Source of the DNA: Acidobacteriota bacterium
GTDB taxonomy: Bacteria > Acidobacteriota > Vicinamibacteria > Vicinamibacterales > SCN-69-37
DNA: 64,000 nucleotides
Direction: 5' to 3'
NCBI GenBank assembly: GCA_947467605.1
Contig: CANIII010000014.1
Span: forward strand, 1 to 64,000
Shown: positions 47,943-59,100 of the stretch, piece by piece
Layout: every line of letters begins with the position of its first letter
Position numbering within the stretch: position 1 is the stretch's first letter
The notes under the pieces: generated by a model
What the model was told of the DNA's origin: nothing
The model's input: the letters and a program-made list of their open reading frames with translations, nothing else
Databases searched by the model: none
Translations under genes and position numbers: made by a program

Positions 47943-48257
47943 CTATTCGACTTCTTTGGGTGCCGGCTCGTCCGCCGCAATGCGGAGCGATTTGAGAAAC
48001 CGGCGATCGGTCGCCGTCATCTCAGCTGCGGCTCGCGGCAGCGAGCGGCGCTGAGCCACGGTCGTGAGCGTCGTCGCGGGGTCTGTCGTGGAAACAAATC
48101 CCACGGACGCGTCGAGTGAGAGCTTCAGCTCGTAGCCTTCGGCCCGAGCTTTCTCACGACACGCTTCGATCCGGGGATCCGCGGCGACCGCCGCGGCAAT
48201 GGCTTCAGATAACTCACGGGCGAGCTGTTGCATGACCGAATCGACGCGTGATTCCAT
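47943..48257 (-). CDS. Small hypothetical protein
   Basis: 104 residues, not recognised. The N-terminal half is an Ala-rich amphipathic helix (MQQLARELSEAIAAAVAADP), followed by a short beta-like part (YELKLSLDASVGFVS) and a helix (TATDRRFLKSLRIA). No signal peptide, membrane helix or catalytic motif. It stands alone, convergent with gpmA. Codon usage resembles the neighbours, which supports a real gene. Confidence 0.65.
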   Translation of the reverse strand: MESRVDSVMQQLARELSEAIAAAVAADPRIEACREKARAEGYELKLSLDASVGFVSTTDPATTLTTVAQRRSLPRAAAEMTATDRRFLKSLRIAADEPAPKEVE

Positions 48258-48445
48258 GCGACCCTCCGCCAGCCACCGGCCCCAAACACGTTGACCTGAT
48301 CACGGTCCAACGCTCAGGAGTCCGTCAATCTCCGATGCGTCATGCACCGTCTGGCGAGCATTGTACCGATCGGCTGTACAGAGTGTCAACGCGCCGCGCG
48401 GTGTTTCCCGCGCCCGGCCACGGGCTTTCCGTCTAGAATTTGCGG

Positions 48446-49939
48446 ATGGAAGCGCCGGGAGAATTTCCGTACACGCGCGGCATTCAGCCGACGATGTACC
48501 GTGGCCGGCTGTGGACGATGCGGCAGTATGCCGGCTTCGGTACAGCGGCTGAGTCGAATGCCCGGTACCGCTATTTGCTGGCGCAGGGCGTGAGCGGCCT
48601 CAGCGTCGCGTTCGACTTGCCGACGCAGATCGGTTACGACTCGGACCACGCCATGGCGGCCGGCGAGGTCGGCCGTGTGGGCGTGGCCATCGACTCGATC
48701 GAAGACATGGCGGTGCTGTTCGACGAGATTCCACTCGACCGCGTGTCGACGTCAATGACGATCAACTCGACGGCCATCATCCTGCTCGCGCTCTACGTCG
48801 GCGTGGCGCGCCGGCAGGGCGGGTCGCTCGCGCGGCTGTCGGGCACGATTCAGAATGACGTGCTCAAGGAATACATCGCGCGCGGCACGTTCATCTATCC
48901 ACCGCGCGCGTCACTGCGCGTGATCACCGATATCTTCGCGTGGTGTGAACGTGAACTTCCCAACTGGAACACCATCTCCATCAGCGGGTACCACATCCGC
49001 GAGGCCGGCTCGACGGCCGTGCAGGAAGTGGCGTTCACGCTGGCCAACGCGATTGCCTACGTGGACGCCGCGCGCGCGGCTGGGCTCGACGTCAACGCGT
49101 TTGGTCAACGACTCTCCTTCTTCTTTGCCGCACACAACGATCTGATCGAAGAAGTCGCCAAGTTCCGCGCGGCGCGCCGGCTCTGGGCGCGCATCATGCG
49201 CGATCGATTTGGCGCCACTCACCCGAAAGCCCAGCAACTGCGCTTTCACACACAGACCGGCGGCAGCACGCTCACGGCCCAGCAGCCCGACAACAACATC
49301 GTCCGCGTCGCCGTGCAGGCGCTGGCGGCGGTGCTCGGCGGTACGCAGTCGCTCCACTGCAACGGTCGGGACGAAGCGATGGCACTGCCGACCGAAGACG
49401 CGGCCAGGATCGCGCTCCGCACGCAACAGATCATCGCCGCCGAGTCGGGCGTCGCCAACACGGTCGATCCGTTTGGCGGTTCGTGGGAAGTGGAGCGGCG
49501 CACCGATGACATCGAGCAAGCAGCCGAGGCGCTGATCGCCAGCATCGACGAATCGGGCGGCACACTCGCCAACATCGAGACCGGGCGGATCCAGCGACTC
49601 ATTCAAGACGCCGCCTATGAGGCACAGAAGCGAATCGACAACGCCGAACAAATCGTGGTCGGCGTGAATCGCTTCCAGACCGATGAGGCGCCCACGATCG
49701 AACTCCTCCGCATCGATCCGGCCGGCGAAGCGGCACAGATCGCGCGCGTCCGTGCGGTGCGCGCGTCACGCGACGCGGCCGCCTGGCAGCAAGCCATGGC
49801 GGCGATCACGTCCGCCGCGACCGGTGGCAGCAACCTCGTACCGCCCGTCCTCGCGGCGATCGAAGCGCGCGCTACCCTGGGCGAAGTCGCTGATGCGCTC
49901 CGCGGTGTCTTTGGCGAATACCGTGAACGCGCCATCTAA
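48446..49939 (+). CDS. Methylmalonyl-CoA mutase-like large subunit, no B12 domain
   Basis: 497 residues. It carries the TIM-barrel domain of acyl-CoA mutases ([80 protein letters not shown]). The C-terminal cobalamin domain is absent, so a separate small subunit must exist elsewhere. It starts almost directly at the PYTRG motif, whereas many relatives have tens of extra N-terminal residues; an in-frame TAG at 48434 rules out a longer frame. TAGAAT at 48434-48439 looks like a -10 box six bases before the ATG, so the transcript may be leaderless. Whether it handles methylmalonyl-CoA or another acyl-CoA is open. Confidence 0.88.
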   Translation: MEAPGEFPYTRGIQPTMYRGRLWTMRQYAGFGTAAESNARYRYLLAQGVSGLSVAFDLPTQIGYDSDHAMAAGEVGRVGVAIDSIEDMAVLFDEIPLDRVSTSMTINSTAIILLALYVGVARRQGGSLARLSGTIQNDVLKEYIARGTFIYPPRASLRVITDIFAWCERELPNWNTISISGYHIREAGSTAVQEVAFTLANAIAYVDAARAAGLDVNAFGQRLSFFFAAHNDLIEEVAKFRAARRLWARIMRDRFGATHPKAQQLRFHTQTGGSTLTAQQPDNNIVRVAVQALAAVLGGTQSLHCNGRDEAMALPTEDAARIALRTQQIIAAESGVANTVDPFGGSWEVERRTDDIEQAAEALIASIDESGGTLANIETGRIQRLIQDAAYEAQKRIDNAEQIVVGVNRFQTDEAPTIELLRIDPAGEAAQIARVRAVRASRDAAAWQQAMAAITSAATGGSNLVPPVLAAIEARATLGEVADALRGVFGEYRERAI

Positions 49940-50924
49940 ACTCCCGGCCGCGGACCCCCTCCTCGACGTCTCCGGACTGACGACGGTCTTTGCCCTGGCT
50001 GGTGGCGGCGAAGCCGCCGCGGTCAACGACGTGTCGTTCACGGTCAACCGCGGTGAAACGGTTGGGCTGGTGGGCGAATCTGGCAGTGGCAAGTCGGTCA
50101 CGGCCCTGTCGATCATTCGCCTGGTGCAGCCGCCGGGCCGCATGACGCGCGGCCGCATCCTGTTTGAAGGACGGGATCTGGCCGCCCTCGACGAACGTGA
50201 ACTTCGGAAGATCCGTGGCCGCCGGATTGGCTTCGTGTTCCAGGAGCCAATGATCGCGTTGAATCCCGTCTACACGATTGGCTTCCAGATTCGTGAAACC
50301 CTCGAGGTGCACGGCCTGGCCAGAGGCGCCGCCGCGCGGCGTCGTGCGGTCGAACTGCTCGACGCCGTGCGCGTGCCCGATCCGGCACGGCGCGCCGACG
50401 ACTATCCGCACCAACTGAGCGGGGGCCTCCGCCAACGCGCGATGATTGCTCTCGCACTCACCGCAGAACCCTCGCTCGTGATCGCAGACGAGCCGACCAC
50501 TGCACTCGACGTCACCGTGCAAGCGGAGATCCTCGACCTGCTCCGCGACATGCGTCGTCAGTTTTCGTTGTCCCTGCTGCTGATCACGCACGATCTGGGC
50601 GTCGTCGCAGAAATGACGGATCGCGTCGCCGTCATGTACGGCGGCCGCGTGGTGGAACAGGCCGACACCGCGACGCTCTTCGCCGCGCCTGGACATCCTT
50701 ACACGCAGGGCCTGCTCGCGTGTTTGCCGGAGCGAGCCGCTGGTGGCCGCCTGACCGCCATTCCAGGCTCGGTCCCACCACTCGGTCAATGGCCAACTGG
50801 CTGTGCGTTCGCGCCGCGCTGTGGGTATCGTGAGCCCCGCTGTGAGGCCGCCGTACCCGACCTCGTCGGGGTTCACGCCACTCACCACATCCGCTGCATC
50901 CGGGCAGAGAAGTTCGTACGATGA
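49923..50924 (+). CDS. Oligopeptide/dipeptide-type ABC transporter ATP-binding protein, OppD/DppD type
   Basis: 333 residues from a GTG that overlaps the mutase gene by 17 bases; the longer frame antecedent is not used. Walker [10 protein letters not shown]-loop [10 protein letters not shown], signature [15 protein letters not shown] (G in place of Q), Walker [13 protein letters not shown] and H-loop ITHDLG. The C-terminal oligopeptide-type extension with cysteines ([20 protein letters not shown]) marks the OppD/DppD group. It pairs with the next gene. No permease or binding protein is in the window. Confidence 0.9.
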   Translation: MNAPSKLPAADPLLDVSGLTTVFALAGGGEAAAVNDVSFTVNRGETVGLVGESGSGKSVTALSIIRLVQPPGRMTRGRILFEGRDLAALDERELRKIRGRRIGFVFQEPMIALNPVYTIGFQIRETLEVHGLARGAAARRRAVELLDAVRVPDPARRADDYPHQLSGGLRQRAMIALALTAEPSLVIADEPTTALDVTVQAEILDLLRDMRRQFSLSLLLITHDLGVVAEMTDRVAVMYGGRVVEQADTATLFAAPGHPYTQGLLACLPERAAGGRLTAIPGSVPPLGQWPTGCAFAPRCGYREPRCEAAVPDLVGVHATHHIRCIRAEKFVR

Positions 50925-51796
50925 CACCGCTGCTCGATGTCCAAGGACTCGTCAAAGAATTCGGCCGTGGCGGCCTCTGGCGCGGCGGGGTCCCGGTGCG
51001 TGCCGTTGACGATGTCAGCTTCGCGGTCGTGCGGGGCGAGACCTTCGGCCTGGTCGGCGAGTCCGGGTCCGGCAAGACCACGACGGGCCGCTGTATCCTG
51101 CGCCTCATCGAGCCGACGAGCGGTCGGATTGTCTTCGACGGCCACGACGTGGCCGCGCTCAGTGCCGCCGAACTCCGCGCAGCGCGCAAACACTTTCAGA
51201 TCGTCTTTCAGGATCCGTACTCGTCGCTCAACCCGCGCATGCGCGTCGCGGACATCGTCGCTGAGCCCCTCGTCATTCATCGCCAGGGGTCCGGTGCGGA
51301 TCGCGCAGCCAGGGTCGCCGAGCTCTTTGAGCTGGTCGGTCTCAGCCGCGATCAACTCCAGCGATTTCCACACGAATTCAGCGGCGGACAACGACAGCGC
51401 ATCGGCCTGGCACGCGCGCTCGCACTGAATCCGTCCTTCATTGTTCTTGACGAGCCCGTGTCGGCCCTCGATGTGTCGGTCCAGGCGCAGGTCGTGAACC
51501 TGCTGCTGGACCTGCAGCAGAAACTCGGCCTGACCTATCTCTTCATCGCGCACGATCTGCGGCTCGTTCGTCAGGTGTGCAGCCGCATCGGTGTGATGTA
51601 CCGAGGTCGCCTGGTCGAGGTGGGCACCGCCGCCGACGTCTTCGACCGAGCGGCGCACCCCTACACGCGTGCGCTGCTGTCGGCCATCCCGCGCTTGCTC
51701 CCGGGCGCCAGACTTGACCGCATTGCCTTTGACGCCGCGACATTCACACGTCAGCCGCTGACCCAGATCAACAACGGCCACTTCGCCGCCATCTAA
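50921..51796 (+). CDS. Oligopeptide/dipeptide-type ABC transporter ATP-binding protein, OppF/DppF type
   Basis: 291 residues; start overlaps the previous gene by four bases. Walker [10 protein letters not shown]-loop [10 protein letters not shown], signature [15 protein letters not shown], Walker [13 protein letters not shown] and H-loop IAHDLR are complete. An OppF-type protein usually has a longer C-terminal Cys segment; here the tail is short. It ends at a terminator shared with the giant surface protein. With the preceding gene it forms a heterodimeric ATPase whose membrane partners must be elsewhere. Confidence 0.9.
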   Translation: MTPLLDVQGLVKEFGRGGLWRGGVPVRAVDDVSFAVVRGETFGLVGESGSGKTTTGRCILRLIEPTSGRIVFDGHDVAALSAAELRAARKHFQIVFQDPYSSLNPRMRVADIVAEPLVIHRQGSGADRAARVAELFELVGLSRDQLQRFPHEFSGGQRQRIGLARALALNPSFIVLDEPVSALDVSVQAQVVNLLLDLQQKLGLTYLFIAHDLRLVRQVCSRIGVMYRGRLVEVGTAADVFDRAAHPYTRALLSAIPRLLPGARLDRIAFDAATFTRQPLTQINNGHFAAI

Positions 51797-51814
51797 ACTG
51801 CCGTACAAATGAAG

Positions 51815-51856
51815 AAGAGGGCAACGGTCAGATTCCCGACCCTTGCCCTCTTTTTT
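51815..51856. terminator. Terminator downstream of the ABC ATPase pair
   Basis: Arms AAGAGGGCAA (51815-51824) and TTGCCCTCTT (51843-51852) pair perfectly, followed by a T run. It sits between the convergent ABC gene and the giant surface-protein gene and may serve both. Confidence 0.8.
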
Positions 51857-51890
51857 GCTTTCTTATCTTCTGCCTTCTGCCTTGCCCTAT

Positions 51891-53168
51891 CTAGTCTCGA
51901 CGATCTTCAACAATGGCCGCCGGGAGCAGTGCAACAGGAGCGGCATCGTTGCCGTCGCCCCGGTGCCGGTCGTGGCGGTCATCGCGGTCGGCACGGTCGT
52001 GATCGCAGTGGTCGCCTTCCTTGTGACCGTTGATGCGGCGGTCGTGGTCACAGGTGTCACCCTTCGTGTGCTTGGTGATGCGGTCGTGGTCGCAGCCATC
52101 GCCGTCCTTGTGACCGTTCTTCTTGCGGTCGTGATCGCAGTAGTCGCCGGAGTGATGGCCGCCACCCTGATCATCGTTGTCGCCCGAGTGGTGATCGTCG
52201 CTATCGCCGTAGTGGTGGTGATCCGTCTCGTTGGCCACGCACGCATTGTCGTCTGACGATGCGTCTCCACGATGCTCGTCGTGTTCACAACGATCACCGT
52301 CCGAGTGGCCGTTGACCTTGCGATCGTGATCGCAACCGTCGCCTGCACCGTGGCCGTGGCCTTCGCGCTCGTGCGCGCAGCCGTCGCCCTCGTTGTGACC
52401 GTTGGCGCCGCGCTCGTGATCACAGTCGTCGCCATCGTTGTGATGCGTCGTCTGCTTCTCGTGATCGCAACCGTCACCGGCGTAGTGCCACCACGAGTAC
52501 CAGCTGTAGCGCTCGTGCGAGCAGCCGTCGCCGTCGTAGTGCGTCGGGTCGCTCAGCTCGTGATCGCACTGGTCGCCGTTGTAGTGACCGTTCTGGCCGA
52601 GCTCGTGATCGCAGAGGTCGCCGTCGCGATGACGATGCAGGTCATTGTCGTGGCCGCAGCCGTCACCTTCGTGGTGGCCGTTGCGCTTGCGGTCGTGGTC
52701 ACAGCCATCACCCGCGTAGTGGCGGTCCATGGCCTTGTCATGGCTGCAGTGATCGCCATCCTGGTGACCCGACGCACGGCGGTCATGGTCGCAACCATCG
52801 CCGTCGTAGTGTGCCGTCACCATGATCGACACGGTCGCCGACGCGCTGACGCTGTTGTTGTAGGCCGAGCGGATCTTGTAGGTCAGCGAGTCGCTGCCGG
52901 CGTAGTTGGACGCCGGCGTGTAGATGAGGCTGCCATCCGCGTTGACCTTCACCGTGCCGTGCGCGGTGGAGGTCGTGCTGCCGACCTTGTAGGAGCTGCC
53001 GTTGACTTCCGTGACCGTGATGCCGCGGTCGAATGGATCCGCGTCGTTCGCGAGCACGCCACCCTCGGCCTTCAGCACCAGCGCGTGATTCTTGTTGGTC
53101 GCGTAGGTGTCGTCATTCGCCGAGAGCGAGCAGACCACTGAAGTAATGGTGATGGTGACGGTGGCCAC
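51891..53168 (-). CDS. C-terminal piece of giant surface protein: cadherin-like domain plus GDxCxHD repeat tail
   Basis: 425 residues in the frame after the frameshift near 53.2 kb. Residues 1-118 are the tenth cadherin/VCBS-like unit of the giant protein (NDDTYATNKNHALVLKAEGG, NYAGSDSLTYKIRSAYNNS). From residue 122 to about 402 there are about 16 copies of a 15-residue unit rich in Cys, His and Asp (GDGCDHDRKxNGHxD). The end is a short tail (APVALLPAAIVEDRRD) with no sorting signal I recognise. The GTG at 53168 is only the first possible start and has no independent N-terminus, so this is a fragment of the upstream gene. Confidence 0.8.
   Translation of the reverse strand: MATVTITITSVVCSLSANDDTYATNKNHALVLKAEGGVLANDADPFDRGITVTEVNGSSYKVGSTTSTAHGTVKVNADGSLIYTPASNYAGSDSLTYKIRSAYNNSVSASATVSIMVTAHYDGDGCDHDRRASGHQDGDHCSHDKAMDRHYAGDGCDHDRKRNGHHEGDGCGHDNDLHRHRDGDLCDHELGQNGHYNGDQCDHELSDPTHYDGDGCSHERYSWYSWWHYAGDGCDHEKQTTHHNDGDDCDHERGANGHNEGDGCAHEREGHGHGAGDGCDHDRKVNGHSDGDRCEHDEHRGDASSDDNACVANETDHHHYGDSDDHHSGDNDDQGGGHHSGDYCDHDRKKNGHKDGDGCDHDRITKHTKGDTCDHDRRINGHKEGDHCDHDRADRDDRHDRHRGDGNDAAPVALLPAAIVEDRRD
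51963..52805 (-). repeat. Array of about 16 units coding a 15-residue Cys/His/Asp repeat
   Basis: The unit is about 45 bp; typical peptides are AGDGCDHDRKRNGHH, DGDGCDHDRRASGHQ and EGDHCDHDRADRDD. Fixed positions are Gly-Asp, one Cys, His and Asp/Glu, and often a second Gly-His. One unit (near the middle) has a longer Ser/Tyr/Trp insert, and one is followed by a His/Asp-rich stretch of about 35 residues (DHHHYGDSDDHHSGDNDDQ). DNA copies differ at many third positions, so the array is not very recent and is under protein-level selection. Confidence 0.9.
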
Positions 53169-53176
53169 GTTGCTGT

Positions 53177-56100
53177 TCAGGCCCGACGCATCCTTGACGC
53201 GGTAAGGAAGCTATCGGAGCCGACGTAGTTGGTCGCCGGCAGGTAGCTGAACGAGCCATCCGCATTGAAGGTGAGCGCGCCGTGGGTCGTCGTGGCCACG
53301 ATTTGCGCCGTGATGACGTCCTGATCAGGATCGGAGTCGTTCGTCTTCACGCCCGGTGCGGAGATCGTCAACCGCGTGTTCTTGAGCGTCGAGTAGCCGT
53401 CGTTGACCGCGACGGGTGCGCGGTTCTGTGCCGCGCACGCGGCGTCCGCGAGCAGATAGCCGCGATCGGCGGTGCCGTTATCGAAGTTCTGGTTGATGGC
53501 ATCGACGATGCCGTTCAGATCCGAGATCGACACGTTCGTCGGCGGCAGGGTTCCGCCGAGCACGCCGTTCGCAATCGCCAGCACCTGGCCGACCGTGTAG
53601 CCTGCCAGCTTGCCAGACGCCAGAACCTTGGCCGCGAGACCGCCCTTGGTCACGCGCGCCGTCGAGAAGTCGACGTTCAGTTGCAGCGCAAGTACCTGAC
53701 CGGCGAACACGCCACCCTTGCTCGAGGTCGGGTTAACGACCGTGTACTGGAGCTTGTTTGGTGCGCCACCCTGCGGGAGGAACGCATCGATCGCAGCCAC
53801 ACTCGTGAAGGTCAGCGTACGACCGCCGCCGATCTGCACCGACCCGGCCGGATATACGGTCAAGAACTTCGAGGCCAGCAAGGCACCGGGGTTCGATCCG
53901 CTCGGCGAGGATCCCCATCCACCCTGCGTGAACGTCGTTGACGCGCCCGGCTCACATCCGGAGACCGTGATCGTGACCGTCGCCGTCGCCACGCCGCCGC
54001 GACCATCGCTGATCGTGTAGGTGAACGTATCCGTGCCGGTGTAACCGACGGTTGGCGTGTAGGAGAAGACATTGCCCACGCGTGTGACCGTGCCATGCGC
54101 AGGCGCGGTGTTGGCCGTCACGACCAGGGCGTCACCGTCCGGATCGCTGTCGTTGCTGATGACCGGGATTGACGTGGCGAAGTTCGCAAACGCCGTCACC
54201 GCGTCGTTGACCGCGACGGGCGGGCGGTTCGCCTGCGTGACCGTCAGCGTGCCATTGACGTAGGTGATCGCGTAGTTCGCCAGTCCCGTGCCGACCGCCG
54301 CGCTCGGCACGATCGGGTAGCTGCCGGCGGCTGCCGACGATGCCGCGCCCGTGCTGGTCAGCATCGCACTGGTGACGGTGTCGCCATTGATCAGGCCCCC
54401 TGCCGTGAACTCGGTCCCGACAAACGTGACCACCGTGCCGGATACCTTTGAGGTGCTGTTGGCCGTGATGGTCAGCGGCGCCTTCGTGACAGTGATCGCA
54501 CCGTTCACGTAGTTGATCGTGTAGTCGGTCAGGTTTGTGCCAACAACCGCGCTCGGCACAATCGCGTACGGCGAACCGGCGACTGGCGCCGTCGCCACCG
54601 CGCCGACCGTCGTCAGAGTCACCGCGCTGATCGAGTCAGTGCTGGCCAGACCCGACGATGTGAACACGGGCGTCACTGCCGTGCCGTAGACCTTGCTCAG
54701 TGGCGTGGCCGTGATGGTCAGCGGCGCGGGATTGATGCGCACCGTTCCGGTCGCCGAAGCGCTCAGGTACCGCCCGTCGCCAGCAAAGGCGCACGTCGCC
54801 GTGTAGGTCCCGACGTGCACAGACAACGCCGGCACGTAGGTCAACGTGCCCGGGAGTGCCGTGCCGTCGCCACCCAGAATCGCGCAGCTGGTGCCGTGCG
54901 AGAGGCCGTCGTAGGTCACGGTCACGTTGGGCACCGTGGCCGTCGTCGGGCCAAGAATCATGATGCTGACCGTCGCCAGGTTGCTGACGAGGCCGCCGGC
55001 GTCCTTCGCGCGATACGCGTAGGTGTCGACACCGAAGTAACCCGTGGTCGGCGTGTAGACGAGCGAGCCGTCCGCGTTCTGAGTCACCGTACCGTGCTGC
55101 GGTGTCGTGTTCAACGGCAGGTTCACCGTCAACGCACCACCCTCCGGGTCGCGGTCGTTGGTCAGAATGCCCGTGGCCGGCACCGTCAGCGCGGTGTTCA
55201 TCGACGTGACGTACGAGTCGTTGGCCGCGATTGGCGCCAGGTTCAGCGGCGGATTCGCGCTGCAGCCCGTGATGGCGGCCGGGTAGGCCACCGAGACTTC
55301 CCGAACCTTCGACGCCACCGTAAAGCGCATCGTCACGGCCGGCTTGGTCAGCTCAAATCCGTCCACGCCTTCGATCCAGAGGACCCCCGAGAGCAACCAG
55401 CCCGGCCAGTCGACCGGGAGGCCGGCCACAATCACCGTGCCCGGCCACACCACGCGGCCAGAGATCGGCTGGTTGGTGTCCGTGCGAACAATGCGGCTCG
55501 AGGAGTCGATCCAATCAATCTGCGCGGTCGTGCCAACTGGGAACGTGTAGTTCACCGGCGCGAGCGTGTAGTCGACAAACGCGGCGTTGGTCGCACACAC
55601 CGGCGTGGCCGTCGCGGTCATCGATGTTGGAATCACCGTGATGGTCACGGTGACCGTGTTGCTGACGCCGCCCTTCGAGTCGCGCACGAAGTAGGTGAAG
55701 GTGTCTGTGCCGGAGAAGCCAGTCGTCGGCACGTAAGTGAACGTGCCATCGAGACCGAACACCAGCGATCCGTGACCCACCGTGCTGACCATCGTCGCGG
55801 TCAGCGCCGTGACGTTGTCATCCACGTCCGTGTCGTTGCGCTGAATGAAGCCCTGCGCGGCGTTCGTGATCGCCAGCGTGTTGCCCTGCAGCACGGAGTA
55901 GCTGTCGGCCACGGCCACCGGCAGGTCATTGACCGGCGTGATCGTGATCGTCACCGTCGCCACATTCGCGCTCAGCGCACCGAGTTCGTCCTGCACGCGA
56001 TAGGTGTAGCTGTCGGTGCCGTTGTAGTTGAGCACCGGCGTGTACACCAGCGAGCCGTTGGCGTTCTGCGTCACGGTGCCGTGCGTCGGCAGCGAGACCA

Positions 56101-59100
56101 GCGGAAGCACCGCCGTCAGTGTTGAGCCGGCATCGGCGTCCGTGTCATTGGCCAGAATGCCGGCCACCGGAACCGTCAACACCGTATCCTCGGCCGTCGT
56201 GTAGCTGTCGTTGACCGCCACCGGCAGGGCGTTCACGCGAATCGTCACCGTCGCCGTGTTGCTCGAGAGGCCGTAAGGATCCGAGACCTTGTAGGTGAAC
56301 GTGACGTTGCCGGTCACGCCCACCGCGGGCGTGTAAGTGAACGCACCAGAGCCGGCCGTGAACGTGAAGGCGCCAGCCTGTGAGGGCGAGCTGACCAACG
56401 CCGCCGCCATCAGGTCGCGGTCGGGATCCGAATCGTTGAGCAGGAGGTTGCCGCCAGCGACCGTCAGCGTCGATCCGGCATTGACCACATACGAGTCGTT
56501 CACCGCCACGGGCGGGTTGTTGGCCGTCACGATCGAGATCGTCACCGTGGCGACGTTGCTCTGGTAGCTGCCGTTGGTCACGCGATACGTGAACGTGTCG
56601 GTGCCGACGTAGTTGTTGACCGGGGTGTAGGTGAACGTGCCGTCGTTGGCCGCGCTCATCGACAACGCGCCGTGCGACGGGTTCGTGAAGGAGAACACCG
56701 TGATGGGCAACCCGCGCGGGTCGGAGTCGTTGTAGAGCAAGCCGTTCCACGCAGCGCCGACCGTCAGCACGACGTTCTTCTGCGTCGAGAAGCTGTCGTT
56801 CACCGCCACCGGTGGCGCCGGGACCACAATCGTCACCGTCGCAGTGTTCGACTGCGCCTCGCCATCCGTCACCTTGTAGGTGAACGTGTCAGTGCCCGTG
56901 TAACCCACGACCGGCGTGTAGGTGAAGCTGCCGTCCGCGTTCACCGTGACCGAACCATGCGACGGCGCGGTCGACGATGCCACGGTCAGCGTCGTGTTTT
57001 CCGGGTCGGTATCGCGACCCGCGGCGTTCTGAATGATGCCGTTCGCCGCGTTGACGGTGAGCGAAGTGCCACCGGTCATCGTGTACGAGTCGTCACGCGC
57101 CACCGGGGCGCCGTTGATCGTGACCGTGACCTGGCCCTGATTGCTGACGCCGGGCACTCCGTAGTTGTCCTGAATCTGGTAGAAGAACGTCACCACGCCC
57201 GACGTGCCGGCCGGCGCCGCGTACTGCAGCTGACCCGACACCACGCTGACCGTGCCGGTCGGCTGGAGTGATGCGTTCATCGGCGTCGTTAGCGAACCCG
57301 CGATGATGCTCTTCACATCGCCCGCGTCCGGATCGGTATCGTTCGCCATCACGTTGATCAGCACCGTGCTACCCGACTGCGCGCGCGCCGTGTCGTTGAC
57401 TGCCACCGGGGGACGATTCGTGTTCGTGATCGTCCACGTGAACGCCGACGACACGGTCGCCGGCAACTGGCCGGTCTGGGTCCACGTGCCCGTCACCGCC
57501 ACGTTGTAGACGACTGGTGGCGCCGTGATGAGGTTCGCCACAATCGCGTACGCCGGTGTGCCGGTGATCTGTCCCGTGACGGAATTCATCGTGAGCCCGG
57601 GCGGCAGCCCCGTTGCCACATAGCTGAACGTCCAGGTGTCGCACGCCACGCCGGAGCACGGCAGCGGCACCGCCGCGATGTTCACCGAGTCACCTTCGGC
57701 GTTCTGACGTGCGCAGAAACCGGCGACCGACGGATCGGTCGGGCCGGACGTCGCGCAGGTCGCTGTGGGCGGCTGCTCGCCCGGGGCGTAGCAGGCTGGA
57801 TCGTTGTAGTCGACGAGGCCGTTGCCGTCGTCGTCACCGGGGGAGGTGATCGAGCAGATTTCGATGCGGAAGCAACCGTTGTCGATGACGCCATCGCCGT
57901 CATCGTCGAGACCGTTGCCGAGACCGTTGACACCGCAGTTTTCGCGGGCGGCGCGATATTCATTCATGACGCAGAGGCCATCCACGACCGTGCTCGTGTG
58001 GGCCACGCCATCAGTCGCGTGAATGCGGCTGCCAAGGACGGCGCCACTCGCGATGTCGAAGCGGTAGACATCCTGGCGCGTCGCGGCCCAGAAGGAGCGG
58101 CCGTCCGGCGTCACCGCCAGCGAGAACCAACCGTCCGCCGTGCCACCGCTGTAGGCGGCGTCGACCGCGTCGTAGGTCTGGATGATCAAGCCGTTACGGT
58201 CTAGACGCAGAATCTGCGCCTCCGTGCCCACCAGATAACCGCCCGTGCCATCGCCCGGAGGCAGTACGCGCACGCCGTAAATCGGCACATCGGTGATCGG
58301 ATGCGACACATCCGTCAGGGCGGCACCGCTCGAGAGCACCGTCGATCCGACGACCGGCTGCTGCACGCCCGTGGCAACGTTGAAACGATAGAGATACTGG
58401 TTCTCAGACGAGTAGATCATCGTCTGCTGATCGGCCATCAAGTCGAGCGCATCGGCACCCGTCGCACCGTAGCGGACGTTCGAGTAGGTCGTCGGGAATC
58501 CGGCCAGGTTCTTGCCGTAGCCGGTCGTGCCGACCGGATACTTGTGGATGTCCATGCCGGCCTGCTCGCGGAGCGCGATCTTCGCGCCGCCTGACGTGCG
58601 CAGGTAGGTGGCCACAAGGCCCGTCCAGGATTCGTAGAACCCGTCGGGCGACACAGCCTGATCCCACGGAATGTAGTTGTTGCCGGCCGACAGGAGCGCC
58701 GCGCCCGCGGCGTCCACCGTGATTAGACCCGCGCCTTCCTGCTTGCGCACGTTCCAGTCTGCCGTGAGCAGCGTGGTCCACGTGGTCTTGGCTTCGTTCC
58801 ACAACGTGGTCGTGATCGCCGGGTACGGATACGACGTTGACACCACCGTGCCGCCGTCGTCATACAAGGTCCCTGGCGTTGGCGAGGCCGTCGTCTTGTA
58901 GCGATTCCAGTCGACGTAGTAGCTGGTGGCGGCGTTGAACCGCGCCGCCAGCGTAAAGTTGTCGTCCATCCAGACCGCTTTGTCGTTGATGTCCGCCGGA
59001 TCGCCGTTGTTGTTGGCGTAGCCGAAGGAATGGCCGACATACATGTTTTGTGCGTTGTCGAACGCAATGCTCTCGACGTTCTGGTCGATCGGATAGATCG

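Noticed and set aside
51843-53141. Val/Ala-rich hydrophobic plus-strand frames that look like membrane proteins
   Set aside because: They are the antisense of the GDxCxHD repeat; His, Asp and Asn codons read as Val and Ile on the other strand.
54815-56125. 436-codon plus-strand frame inside the giant surface gene
   Set aside because: Arg/His-rich antisense shadow of the cadherin-like repeats.
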